Of a stretch of DNA of 64,000 bases, positions 12,501 to 27,500 are shown in pieces (positions within the stretch are counted from its first letter, which is position 1; each line of letters starts with the position of its first letter). The notes under the pieces were generated by a model. That model was given only the letters and a program-made list of their open reading frames with translations, was not told the DNA's origin and did no database searches. The translations under genes were made by a program, and so were the position numbers. Origin of the DNA: Sinohyriopsis cumingii (Eukaryota; Mollusca; Bivalvia; Unionida; Unionidae); contig CM068828.1 of the NCBI GenBank assembly GCA_028554795.2, positions 9,247,314-9,311,313 on the forward strand, given 5' to 3'.

Positions 12501-15500
12501 TCATTTAACAAAGATGTAGAACAAAAATAATACACAACACAATAGACAAAAATGTAATATTATTATCAGTTTAAGTATTTATGTCATTAAAAGAGATTAC
12601 TCCTGTACATTACTAACATCTTGAACTATTGATCAAAGATATAACTGAATAACAAACAAACATTAAAATTTGCTCTTAGTAATCGATTATAATCGATTAT
12701 CAGTTGGTTAAGTGGAACCGATTATCGATTATGAATTTCTGACCGATTCCCATCACTAATTGTCACTCCTTAGCACTAAACAGTGTCAGGATGTATAGTT
12801 AATGATTATTGGAAAATACTAGCAAAAACTATTACCTTATATATCTACCTTAAGCTTGGGAATTCTTGGGGTTTTGTCCATATCGTCCATTCTGTCTTAA
12901 ATGGATAGAGATTAGAAACTTTTACTGTTACACCTGTGGACATGGGGGTTTGAATCTAGCATTAAATTTCAAATCTTTTCTAGGTCATTTACATTTCAAC
13001 CCAGTAGTCTCAATAAAAGGTAATTGTAAAGACTGAATTCTTATTTTTTCAGCTTCAGTTACATCATCGTGGGCTGCAGTTGGAGCAGGGGTTGTACCAG
13101 CAGGCAGTTGCTGCTCTCACCGATGACTATGAGGGGGTCAGGCTTGTGGCAGTCAAGTTGGTCTGGGTTCTCAGCCACTTATATCCAGAGAGGTAATGAA
13201 AAACAGGATCATTTTTACAGATACAGTAAAACCTGTTTTGACAGACCACCCCGTCTACTCTCTAACAATGGTCACTCAAGATAGGTGGCCTGTCCTAACC
13301 AATCTGTGTAGGAGGGAAAGTTCTCAAGATTGAAATTCTGCTGGGTTTAAAGAGGAAAATTACTCATAATTACTGAACATACCTTTTGCTCTTATTCCTA
13401 GTTTTTGTTAAAATATTGCATACATTCAATTAAAAAAAATATCTCAGACTGGCATGTGTGGATATTAATAACATTATCATCAATAAAGCTACAGAGAATG
13501 CAGGATTTTGCAATAACTTTGGAATGAACTCATTTGGAGAAAGTTGTAACACACATTTTGGCCAAAAAACATGGTCACAGGTTGTGCTTAGTGGGTGGAG
13601 ATTTATACCAGTGCATTTCTATAGTAAAATTGATCCATGCATGGCAGTTTTGGGTCAAAAGTGACAGTTGATTGCTCATAGCACAGGTTGCTTAATTCAG
13701 GTTTTGCTCTATTGTGCATATTTTTAAGTTCCTGCCTTTTAATGATCTACTTCAGCATGGCGACATTAGATAATAATAGTTATTTCAAAAGAATTGTCTA
13801 CTTTATTTATTACTAAAAATGAATGTTAAAGACTGTTTTTGGCTTAGAGGGATTTCTTCCCATAGTGTCTGTGGCAAGCTCTCTTCTGTCTTTTACCAAC
13901 ATTAGTTTGTGTTTCTAATAATAAGACGCTTCTATATTTAGTTTTTCATGCCTTTTCGCCATAAGGCTAGTCAACATTTTTTTTGAAGGGACATAACTCC
14001 AATTCTAATTATGAAAAGAAAGGATTATTCAGAGTTTTACCTCCCAAAATGTAGTTTGACAGAAAATGCTCATCAAAATTAATTGTTTTAAATAATTTGT
14101 GCAGGACATTTTTCAGAAGAAAAGAATTTATTCTCTTTGTTACAAGATAAAGAGAAGTAAATACTTGGAACATTAGAATTAGGTTTATACATATTTAGAA
14201 TTAATTTGTTATTTGCTACTGATCATTAAAAAGGAACATGTTTATGAATATCTCATAAGTTATATTCATCCCTTTGATCCTGTGTTAATACGTATTGCAC
14301 AAAACCTCCAGTTAATATGTATTCTCAATATTTTGATGTTACATTTTGTATTGATAGATGTTATTAATTTTTAAACAAAAATGGATTCTCGTTAAGCTAC
14401 GTCATTCTTTTATACATGAAATTAGAATAACTAATCTTCTGTTTTATTGATTATTAGAAAACAGTTTGAGAAAGTTTAAGAGTAGATCATTGGTGTATAA
14501 AGCAATATTTGGCACTAGCTTTTTGTTAGACACTGGTTTACAGCTCAAGAAATCGGAGACTTTAGGTTAGCAAACACAATAGTCTAATACAGGGTGCAAG
14601 TGAAAATCTCAGTTGGGTTAGTATAATTTTCCAGAATGTTTGTTTGGACAAGTGTATTTGTTCTTCAGTTATAAAGTCAGGCTAGTGTACATGACCAAAT
14701 TTGATCATCCATTGTTGATCATTTAATCCGTTTGATTGGTATTTTTTGCCTGCTATAAAATATTATTTATTGAGTGTCATGCATGTTATCTGCCATTAAA
14801 CTGCTTGACTTGGTCTTGTTTAAGCTAGGCTACTGCTGCTGCTTGTGCCACCAGCCAGTAAAACATCAATAACAACAATGCTTCGATAATTTTCACTGAA
14901 GGCCAAAGACTTCTCATTGCTAAACTTTGGGGAGTATTGTGATTGTTAGTGTCTATACATTACCCAGCTGCCTGTAACTCCATCTCATTCTAAAATTTCT
15001 ATATTTAAATTCACACAGTCTGGTAAATAGATTGCCCATGTAGCAATGATCTGAGAAAGTGTGTAATTTTTGGACTCCACTCCAGGGCTCTGAGGGCATG
15101 GGTCAGAGGTTCAGATGTACAAAGTTGCAATTAAAGCAGTATTTTTGAATATATTTTGACCAAATGTTTCATACATTCTGTCATAATAGGATGACATATA
15201 ATACATGTACTAAGTCAGGGTGAGCAAGGTAGCCATGGTGAGCCATGGAAGTACAATAGCTGTTGTAGTTACTCTCAGAAACAAATCAAGTGTCATTGAC
15301 AACAATATTCTTAGTCATACAGCATAATTGAATGCACTGTCATCCATACAGCTTTCTTGGCTAGACAAAGCATGTGGCATGTATATATGGAAATGAAACA
15401 AAACCTTACGCCGGTCTCTGCAGTATGGTAGATAAATAACATAGTAATGTTGAAGACACTACAGGTTGATTCCAGGTCAGTCATATTGGGTCAGATCTGG

Positions 15501-18500
15501 TCTTGACTTTTCCTTAGATGACACTGAGAAGTCATGTCAGTAATATTCACATACCATCACATATCCTTGACTTTGTCACCAATTTATTTTATTTCAGCTT
15601 AGTTAATCTACCTGACAGCAGTGATCAGATCCGACTGGTAGATGATGCTTTTGCTAAAATCTGCAACATGGTCAATGACATCTCTATGAAAGTTCGAGCT
15701 GAAGCCTGCAGTTTGTTGGTTAGTATCACAATCTCCATTTGCTAAGGATGTAAATCTTACATTCTTACATTATCAGATTGGTTCCAGCGGGTTTGATATT
15801 GGGGCTTTGTGACATCAGATGTACTTAAACATTTGAATCTCAATTGTCAATCAGGCAGAGGTTTTTGTCTCTATAATATGTTTTTTGTAGGTAATTTGTA
15901 AATATGTGTAATTCATTTTTTGTAGGTAATTTGTAAATACATGTAATTCATTGTATTGTTATGTAAGAATAACACTCCATGAGCAAATGAATGGTAGAAC
16001 ACATGAGAAAACTCAAAATCATCAGGATCTGTCTCTTGCATTCTGCTTTGATTAATGTTTGCTGCACATGACAAAATTGTGTTTGGTATTAGGAGCTAGA
16101 TATGTTTTTAACTACTTCATGTCAGCATAAAAAAGCCTGGATTGTACTGATGTCCCATTCAACATTAAACACGCTCATGTGAAACTATAAGTATGCACTT
16201 ACAAAGTCATAATAACTCTTTACTGTTGCCAATCCCTAGAAAAAATAATACTTTTTGAATCAGACAAAATAACAATGATCTTGTGGAAGTCAACTAATGC
16301 TTGCAATTACAAAATACACACGTATCAGGAAGCTTCACAATGCTTGCTACCATCAAGAGCAAATTTGACCAAGATTTCCACATTATAAGCAGCTCTATTT
16401 TTCTGTGTCATTCATCATAGACTGGTTTCCTTTGTTTAATGTCGCATCTCTTTGAAAATTAAGTCCCACTGTAATTTATACTGTGTAAGGAAATTCAAGT
16501 CCCACTCTAATTAACATTGTTTGAGGAAAATCATGTCCCACTGTTACTAATATTGCTTTAGGAAAATCATTTCCCACTCTAAGGCATATTAGACTGTGTC
16601 AGTTTATGGTGATTTTTAAATTTAAACTTCAGATGTCTTTCGTAACCTACCAATACAACACTTTTTGTTGTTTAAAATTCATGTTATAACTTTTAAAAAT
16701 TACTTTGCAATTGCTGCTTGTGAATATTATTATGTGCTTATTTCTTATACTTATTTTTTCCTTGACATTTTCATTTGTACAGGGGTCTTTGCACATGGTC
16801 AGTGAGAGATTCCTAGAGCAAACACTGGACAAGAAATTGATGTCAAACATGAGGGTAAGTCTATAGAAAATATTTAACTATTGTGAGAAGATGATTTCTT
16901 TACCTCATTCTTGAGGCAGTGTTGATTTCTGCATGTAATATATTACAAGATAACATTAACATAAGAAATTAACTTGTGATATCTTCCGAATCCAGCCCTT
17001 CCAGAAAGATGACAAAAGGCATCTTTCCCAGCTGTATAAAATTTAGATTGTAAAATAATAGTATCGATTGGAAGTGAGTCTTCCAAGATATTATAAGAAT
17101 TGTAGCCTCATGTCACCAGTGGGTGGCAATCAATCCACATGACTGACAGTTTTCAGTTTAATTGCTAAATTGTTAAAATTACCACCATCCAAGACAAATC
17201 AGGAAATCAATCCATATGACTAACAGTTTTCAGTTTAATTGTTAAATTGTTAAAACTACCACCATCCAAGACAAATCAGGAAATCAATCCATATGACTGA
17301 CAGTTTTCAGTTTAATAGTTGTTAAAACTACCACCATCCAAGACAAATCAGGAAATCAATCCATATGACTGACAGTTTTCAGTTTAATTGCTAAATTGTT
17401 AAAATTACCACCATCCAAGACAAATCAGGAAAATGCCTCACAGAAGATCAAGAGAACCTCAAGTGATGGACAAAATACTGCTCAGGATTGTAGTCATAAG
17501 ACCCAAGGAGATCCAGCAGTACTAAATTGCCCTCAGGATGAAGAAATTGATGATAACCCCGTTCTTTGTGAAGAAGTAGAAATTGCAGTTAGGTTACTAA
17601 AGAAATGAAAGTCAGCTGGCATTGACAACATACCAGCAGAGCCCATTCAAGCAGGAGGAGAAGAGATAGTCACAGTCCTGACAACAATTGGCAACGAGAT
17701 ATGGCAGACAGGAGAATGGCCCACCACATGGACTCGGTCCTTGGTCATCGTGCTTCCCAAGAAAGGAAACCTACACCTAGGCCAAGACTACAGAACCATC
17801 AAACTGATCAGTCACCCCATCAAAGTCATGCTGAAGAAAATTCTCAACAGACTAAAGCCTCAAGCAGAGGAACTTATTGCTGAAGAGCAGATAGGCTTCT
17901 GAGCAGGAAGGAGCACCACAGAACAAATCTTCAATCTCAGACTCCTTTGCGAGAAATACCTTCAGCATCAGCAGAATCTATGCTATGTCTTTATAGATAT
18001 CAAAAATGCCTTTGATAGGGTATGGCATGTGGCCTTATGGGCAACTATGAGGAAGTAGAACATCAGCTCAGACATGGTGCAGGTTGTTGAACACCTCTAT
18101 GACAAAGCCACCAGTGCTGTCTTCATCAATGGCAGCAGAGGAGATTGGTTTCAAACAACAGTTGGAGTCAGACAGGGATGTATACTGTTACCTACACTCT
18201 TCAACATTTTCCTGGAAAGGATGATGGAGGATGCTTTGCATGACCAGAAGGGAATTGTCAGCATCGAAGAAAGAACAATCACCAACCTTCGCTTTTCAGA
18301 TGATATTGATGTTTTAGCAGGAGATGAAAAAGAACTGGCTGACTTGGTTGAACGCAGATACACAACCTCCACAGCATACGAAATCGAGATGAGGGCTGAA
18401 GAAAAAAAAACTGATGACAAACAACACCAATCAGTGCAGAAATAAAGGTCAGTGGACAGAAACTGGAAAGAGTCACAAGGTTCAAGTACTTGGGATCAGT

Positions 18501-21500
18501 TATCACAGATGAGGGCTCCAAACCAGAACTACTTTACAGGATTGCCCAGACAACAGCAGCAATAAGGTTGAGACCAATATGGAATGATACCAACATTGCT
18601 TTTGGTTCCAAAATAAGGCTGATGCACTTGATTGTCATATTCATCTTTCTGTATGCTTGTGAAACATGGATGCTCACATCAGATCTACAGGGAATGGTTT
18701 AACCCTTCGAAATGAGATGCTACCACAAGATCTTGGGCATCGCATACATTGACCATGTAACCAATGAAGAAGTCCACAAGAGAATCCAACGAACCATCGG
18801 ATCCTATGAAGACCTCTTGACCACTGTAAAAGGGCGCAAACTGAACGGTACAGTCATGTCTGAAGATCATCTGGACTGGCAAATACAATCTTGCAAGGCA
18901 CAGTGCGAGGGTACAGAAGAAGAGGCAGACAGAAAAAGAGGTGGGAAGACAACATTGAGGAGTATACAGGCATGGGATTTAGAGATTTCCAAAGGGCAGT
19001 AGAGAACAGGGAAAGATGGAGAGAATTGCTTGTAAAGTCAATTGTGGTGCCCCAATTACCTGTTGAGTTAAAGGTTTGATGATGATTATGTTAATTGAAT
19101 ACAGTTTAATAACATCTTGATATACATGTTGAAATTGATATTGTTTTGTTGGATTACCCTTGCTTTAAACATGGGTTTCTTAGTCTTTGTTTTCCATCCA
19201 TCTTTTTGCTTATTTGTCCATCTTATGGACTTATTTACTAAATTTAGCACTTTTTATTGTCTATATACCATTATAACATTGTTGTACAGCAAGCACTGTT
19301 GAATTTCTTGATGTTTTTATAAGCTAAAACTTTGTTGCATGGATTTCTATACCATTGTCACTTTTTTATGGTTCATTTTTACAACTTTTCGGACTGTTCT
19401 GGTGGTCTAGTGGTTAGAGCGTTCACCAGGAGGTTGTGGGTTTGATTCCCGGCTGAGTCATACCAAAGACTTACAAAAATGGTACTAACAGCTGCCTCGC
19501 TAGGTGTTCAGCATTAAGAGGTTAGTGTTAGGACTGGTTGGTCTGGTATCAGGATAATGTGATTGGGTGGGACATCATGGTACATGTCTGCGGCATGATG
19601 CCTCAGTGCTAGACATCACTATAAACTGCCACACTGCAGAGATCATAGTGATATGACTGAAAATGTTTTAAAGCTACGTTAAAAATCCTAATCACACACC
19701 CATTCTTCAGAATGGGCAATCTTTTCAATGCAGATATTCAGACATAAGCAAATTGGTGTTGGAGGTAGAATCAGAATTAAAACTGATCGTGTCTTCTTCT
19801 TGACTGTGACACTTACCCATCTTTGCTTAAACGAGGGTGAATACATATTGCCTGTATGGTTTGAATTGTGATCGATACCATTAGCACCATTAGAGTGATT
19901 ATTCCAAGCTAGCCTGAATGCTTGCACCCCACATAATTAAAGCCTTCCCAAAGTTGTTGTTACCTATAATTAGAGAAGCAAGACAATTGCCTGCTGTGAT
20001 TCAAGATAAATGCCAGAGAGAAATGCAGAAATTATTTTACATGGAAGAAAAATTATCACCTACTTGAAATTTTCTGATATAACTTGCATAACAGTCAAGT
20101 ACTGAGTTGAACTTTAAGTACAGTATACCATCAGGCAGTCAAATGGTGCCAGTTAGCTTATTGTACAACATAGTTAGACAGCGAAGTGCAAGATATTCAT
20201 CTGTGATGACAGTTGAGCTGAGATTAATTGGAGAAAATGTCTCTGAGGTGAGAAAACTTAAGGAAATTACTCAACTGATGAATGGACAAAAAGTAGGTGC
20301 CTTTGGGTATTTGTGAGGTCTCATAAAGAGCATACTGACCAGGTACAAGTGCAATTAGTCAGACTTTGTCTAGGCAAGACCAGCTTCAAGTGGAATTAGT
20401 CTGACCTTTTTTAGGTATGAGTGGAATTAGTTAGACTTTGTCTAGGCAAGACCAGCTTCAAGTGGAATTAGTCTGCCTTTGTCTAGTAGTCAGACTTTGT
20501 CTAGGCAAGACCAGCTTCAAGTGGAATTAGTCTGACTTTGTTTAGGCAAGACCAGCTTCAAGTGGAATTAGTTAGACTTTGTCTAGGCAAGACCAGCTTT
20601 AAGCGGAATTAGTTAGACTTTGTCTATCCGAGACCAGCTTCAGATGGAATTAGTCAGACTTTGTCTAGGTAAGACCAGCTTCAAGTGGAATTAGTCTTAT
20701 TTTGTCTAGGTATGAGTAGGTATGAGTGGGATTAGTCTGACTTGTCTTGGTATGACCAGCTATGAGTGGAATTAGTCTGACTTTGTCCTGGCAAACAGAT
20801 GACTTTTTAGCACTTTTAAAACAAGTCGAAAGATGTGGCTGATTGCTCCTGAGTTTGGTACATGAAGGTCTGGATTTTTAAGGTGATGGATGTACTCCCG
20901 ACCTAATATAATGAGGCAGTGTATTTGAGAAATTTATCATTGGAGGAAAAATATACCCTGAAGCATTTTGGATCCTTAGATAGTTTATCATTGAGAGAGA
21001 CTTAATGTTTATAATTTGTATTAGTAAATAATTAGTATTTGTGATTTTTTTTCTTGTATTTCATATATTTTATTTGATGTTTTTACAGAGGAAAAGAAGT
21101 GCCCATGAGAGAGCTAAGGAACACTTTCAAAGTGGAGAGTGGGCCACAGGACAGAAGTGGGCAGATGATGCCCCTAAGGAAGATGTTGACCCAGAAAACA
21201 TCAGTCTAATGAACATAGGGGCCTGTGGAGCTTTTGTACATGGATTAGAGGATGAATTTGCAGGTACAGCATATTAAGTAAAGTTTTCTCTGGAATTTTT
21301 GTTAAAAAAACAGATTTAAGATTTGTTGATCTTCCTGGAATATTCAAAGCTTATAAATTAGTTAATGTTTTTTCTTTTTTTCTTCTAGAGGTCAGAAACA
21401 CTGCTCTGGATTCTCTATGTGAACTTGCTGCCCAGTCAGCAAACTTTGCCCGTCTATCCCAGGACAGCATTATTGACATGTTTAATGATGAGATTGAGAG

Positions 21501-24500
21501 TGTACGGCTAAACGCAATTAACAGTCTGAAAAAGCTGAGTCAGCACCTGGAACTGAGGGAGGATCAATTGGACATTATACTGGGAGTTCTTCAGGTAAAG
21601 AATTCTTTTGTCTGTATTTCATGTGCTTCCTGTTGGAAATATTAAATGATGGTATTATTATATCAAAATCATCTGTTTATTTGTGGTAGAGAAGTCTATT
21701 TATTCTCCCAGTTTAAAACTCCATCCACAACATGATTTCACTGTGTTGCCTTTAAAATGCAAATTAAACCTGTACCTGAGTACTGCTCATGTGTTATCAT
21801 TTATTGTTAACATCACTGAGATATGGTTCTTATTAGAGAAGTAGTTTTAACTGTGACCATCTCCTCCTGATGTTGGAACTGTAAACTAGTCTGTTTTTGT
21901 CTCCTTATATTAAACAGTAATATTAGTAAGTATTAATCATGCAGCCAACAAATTTTATATTCTGGTTACTCTCTTACATCTTGGTTACACTCTCTCACAT
22001 CATGGTTACACTCTCACGTCTTGGTTACTCTCTCTCTTACATCTTGGTTACACTCTCACATCTTGGTTACACTCTCACATCTTGGTTACACTCTCACATC
22101 ATGGTTACACTCTCACATCTTGGTTACACTCTCACATCTTGGTTACACTCTCACATCTTGTTTACACTTTCTTACATCTTGGTTACACTCTCACATCTTG
22201 TTTACACTTTCTTACATCTTGGTTACACTCTCACACATCTTGGTTACACTCTCACATCTTGGTTACTCGTATATCTTGGTTACACTCTTCACATCTTGGT
22301 TAAACTCTCATATCTTGGTTACACTCTCTCACATCTTGGTTACGCTCTCTTACATCTTGGTTACTCTCTCTCTTACATCATGTTTACACTCTCTCACATC
22401 TTGGTTATGCTTACATCTTGGTTACTCTCTCTTACATCTTGGTTTCACATTCTCACATCTTGGTTACACTTTCTTACATCTTGGTTACACTCTTTTAATT
22501 TTTGGAGGTAGTTATAGAGGATTGCAATATATTTTAGAAAAGGTAAACATTAATTAGGTAATTTATTCTTTTTGCCATCACATAACTAACTGAAATATAA
22601 ACATGTGCATTTTGCCTTGTTGTTGTCACATAATAACCTGAAATATAATTATATGCATTTTGCCTTGTAGTCATCACATAATTTACAGAGATATAATTAT
22701 ATGCATTTTGCCTTGTAATTGTCAAATAATTTACTGATGCCTTGTAATCGTCACATAATTTACAGAGATATGATTATTTGCATTTTGCGTTGTATTCGTC
22801 ACATAATTACCTGAGATATAATTATTTGCATTTTGTCTTGTAGTCATTACATAATTTACAGAGATATAATTATCTACATTTTGCCTTGTAGTTGTCACAT
22901 AATTACCTGAGATATAATTATTTGCATTTTGCCTTGTAGTCGTCACATAATCATAGCTGCCAACCCTCACAAATTTGGCATGAATTTCACGACTTTTTCA
23001 GCGATTCACAGATTCACACCGCAAGCAAAAAATTCACGAATTCTCCAATTCTCAATTATTTAAAAATTTTAATAAAATAACCGATTTCCCATTAAGTGCT
23101 AGTCGTGATATTCGCAGTTGCCAAAACAGACCAGTACTGCTGGTCGCAATATTAGTAGAACTACAGCCGAGTAAGTACAGTTGGCCCAGTAGCAGGCATT
23201 TTAGCCTATTTTAATCTATATGTATAAGAATACTTTTACAAATGGTTTGATAGAAACTGGGGCCCTAACTGGAATTTTGCTTCGCATATGCGTCATCAAC
23301 ACTGATTTGAGTTACCATTCAGCATCGCATGTAAGATCTTGAAAATGTCTTCACCACCAAGGAAAAAGAAATGTATTGCTCAAAAAGTGAAGTTTAATTT
23401 GGAATATATCAAAAATTGGCTGTGCATTCTGCCATTAAACATTGATATACATCATGCTTTTTGCACTCAGTGTGCCACAAATTATAGTATTGGGCACGGT
23501 CACAGAGATGATGTGAGGAAGCACATTGGTAGCAAAAAACACGTAGAAGTTGGGAAAATTAAGAATTCACAGATTTCAGCTCTGGAATATTTTAAGCCAC
23601 TGGCGGAAGACCTGCAAGCTACCAATGCTGAAGCATTATTTGTGAGTTTTCTTATCGAACACAATCTACCTTTATCAGCTGGAGACCATGCTAAACATTT
23701 GTTCCGACATATGTTCCTGGACTTGAACATCGCTTCCAAATTTTCCTGTGGAAGAACCAAAAGTGATGCAGCACCTATGTATTCCTCACAGCAACAGGGA
23801 CAGTGAAAGAGTATTTTCTCTAGTGAGGAAAAATAAGACAGACTTTAGGGCCTTATTAGCTGCAGAAAATTTGTCAGCAATTTTAGTCGCCAAGATCAAC
23901 TGAACTGTTTAGAAAACATATTTACGATCAAGCAGTTGAGGAAGTTCAAGTCTGCCACAGTATCATGTCTTGATAAATAAATATTTCTGCATATATGTAG
24001 TGTTTTAGTTTTATATTGCGATCTTGATATAGTGTAGTATTGATGGTCAGAGTGGATGGAGTTATGGTCATGGTATTTTTCACTAATTCATGTCCAAATT
24101 CACAACTTTTTATCCCTATTTTCACTAATTGTGCATCTGGAAGGATGGCAGCTATGCATAATTTGCTGAGATATGATTATTTGCATTTTGCCTTGTATTT
24201 GTCACATAATTTACTGAGATATAATTATTCGCATTTTGCCTTGTAGTCATCACATAATTTACCAAGATTATAATTATATGCATTTTGCCTTGTAGGATTT
24301 TTCCTACACTTGTCGTGAGTATTTGAGGGACATGCTGTGCGAGATGAAGGTTGCCACAAAAGACTGTCTCAATGCCTGCATGGTGTCGCTCCTGGACAAC
24401 CTTCGTAGATACCCACAAGACAAGACATCTATTTGGAAGTAAATGATGACTGTATACCCATGCATCTTTATTGTAAAGACTATTTAGTCACAAACATGCA

Positions 24501-27500
24501 AACTGAAACAGTGGATAATATTTTTCTTGGAATTTTAAAAGGCTTGAAGTACCAGTAGTCTTCCAAATTTTAAATTGTGCTAAAAAATGATAAACCACTA
24601 GCATGTCAAACATGTGAACATTCAACGTACAGCATTGTATGCTCAAGGTTTTTTATGGCAGCTAATTTAACACTTGTATAATAATGGCATTATGTTTGTT
24701 GATTGATCAGATTGACACATAATGCTAGCATTAAAAAATGAAACTTCTATGTTGTTTTTATTTCAGATGTATGCAGCACCTGGGTAGGAATCATCCCCAC
24801 CATGCTCTACCCCTAGTACCAGACTTGCTATGTTTACATCCCTACTTTGATAGCATAGAGCCAGACATGGATGACCCAGCCTGTATCTTTTCCATTTGCA
24901 TATTGTAGAGAAACATGTCTTAAAGGACACTTTCTATAGGTTATGCTGTTATTTAAAGAATCCATTAAAAAATCTAAATGGAAATTCTAAAAGTTAAGTA
25001 TTGGTCACACTTAAGTTTACTTTTTAGAGAGGCTTATTATTTAGTAAAATGATTTTTAATTAAGAATGAGGGAATGAGATGTAGTGGAGAGCATGAAAAT
25101 AAAAGATAGAAAAAGTCTTCATCATTTAAATTTTTTGCTGACTGCTCTGGTGGCCTAATGGTTAAAGAGTCCGCTTCGGATGCAGGAGGTTGTGGGATTG
25201 ATCCCTGGCCGAGTCATACCAAAGACTTACAAAAATGGTACTAACAGGTGCCACGCTTGGTGCTCAGCATTAAGAGGTTAGTGTTAGGACTGGTTGGCCT
25301 GGTGTCAGGATAATGTGACTGGGTGGGACATCATGCTACATGTATGCGGCATGATGCCCCAGAGCTAGACATCACTGTAAACTGCCACACTGCAGACATC
25401 TTAGCGATATGACTGAAATTTTTTTAAAGCTTCATTAAAAACCCAAATCACACACGCACACACATTTTTCGCTAATTTTAAAGCAGTGATGAAGACTAAT
25501 TTGCATACAAAATAATTTGAGCTTCAACTCCATTACTACTCATACTTTTGTTCACTTAGAATCCCAAAGGGATGAAATACTGTGGCCCTATGTCTTCCAG
25601 TTCTGGGGAGGTGTACAGATATGAATGGGGCAAATACTACAACAAAAAAATACTCGAGGCTCTAGCCAGGTAGTCATAAAAACAGATATATCTCATTTGC
25701 ATTTTGCTGTCTTATTTCATCACTGCACTGAACTGCACTTTCATCTTTTCCATTGACGCTTAGATCATGGTGATAAAAGTTTTATCAAGTAACACAAAAA
25801 ATATCAGCATGTTCAAATATCTAGTGTACCTGGAAAGTTGTTGTTGTTGTAGGGTTTAAGGCCATTTTTCAGCACAGGATAGGCTATACATGGCGGCCAG
25901 TATTAATGGTGGAGGAAGAACCCGGGAAAACCCCCGGAAAGAACCACCGACCCACGAGAAGCTACTGGCAGGCTTTCTCACATACCCACATTAGCCGAAT
26001 CTGAGACTCGAACCCACACAGACAGAGGTGAGATGGCAGTTATCCGTAACGGAGAGCGCTTTAGTCCACTTGGCCACTTGGGGCCCTGTACCTGGAAAGA
26101 GCTGCATTATTGAATTTTCTGTTCCAGATTTGGCCAATCCATTATCTTCCAGTGTTTTATACAAATATTCTCTTTGTCTCAGAAATACTTGTCAAACTAA
26201 CAGTTCATTGAATATTTGTTAAATTAAATATCTCTGCAGGAATATTCCTTCAGAAATTGAGTCACTTTGATAGCACAAAACAGTTTGCAGCTATGGCTGT
26301 GATTAACAACACACATTCTGACATTTTAAGCCTCTCATTATGAGGCAATGGCTGTGGTCAAAGACACACCCTCTCACACTAGAAGCCAAATGTTACCAGA
26401 CTATAGGTGTGGTCAAAGACACCCCCTGTCACACTAGAAGCCAAATGTTACCAGACTATAGGTGTGGTCAAAGACACACCCTCTTACACTAGAAGCCAAA
26501 TGTTATTAGAGCCATAAACAGGTAGACAGTTTTAAACTTGTTGGAGAAGGAAGAAACAGAATCAGAAAATTAATTAACATGGCAATCCTGATCTCTTCCT
26601 GATAATCCCTTTTTGAATGACACAAAATTCACCTCCACCTACAACATGAAAATCCCTAAAACTTGCAATTATCATCCCCTGTAATGAAATTGTATGGAAT
26701 GAAATCAGATATTTCATAAATAAGGTGGTTATGAATTTGCCCAAGATATTACTTTTATGATGAGGAAAGTGAAACTGAAAAGGGCAATTTTCAACAAAGT
26801 CACTGAGAATTTGGTAAATGCAGGAAAACAAACCTAGGAGAACATGGGCATCCACTCATGAATAAAACTTTGTCTCAAACCTAGCTAGCACAAATATGTT
26901 TCTGTTCTAGAATCATCCTCTTGTACATTTATCAAGAAACCACACATTCTGGACACCATTGTAATTTAGAGAGGTAGAAATATGGAGATAAAGTGGGTCC
27001 TTCTCAGTAAAAATATTGAGCCCATTGCCCATCATATGAAACTCTTTAGTCCCTCATTAACGAAATTCAAGCTTGTAAAAACCTCCCACTGCCTACTCGG
27101 TGATAATATGATTGATTAAGAATAATATAGTACCTGCCAGTTAGTGCCTATTATCTGTGCATTTTTATCATAGGGATTGGTTAGTGCCTATTATCTGTGT
27201 ATTTTTATCATAAGGATTGGTTAGTGCATATTATTTGTGTATATTTATCAGATTGGGTTAGTGCCTATTATCTGTGTAATTTTATCATATGAATTAGGTT
27301 AGTGCTTATAATCTGTATATATTTATCATAGGGGTTCATTTAGTACCTATTGTCAATGTATTTTTATCATATGGATTAGGTTAGTACCTATTATCTGTGT
27401 ATATTTATTAAAGGGTTTTGGTTAGTGTCTATTTCTATGTATATATATATCATAGGGTTAATGTCTATTATCTCTGTATTTTTATCATAGGGATTCAGTA

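Noticed and set aside
19391-19470. A tRNA gene
   Set aside because: A- and B-box-like motifs are present, but the cloverleaf is imperfect and the same head with a common body occurs four times, so it is a SINE head.
21939-22557. Overlapping frames of up to 190 codons rich in Ser, His and Leu
   Set aside because: Product of the 19-bp minisatellite in INTS4 intron 7. Three frames are open at once.
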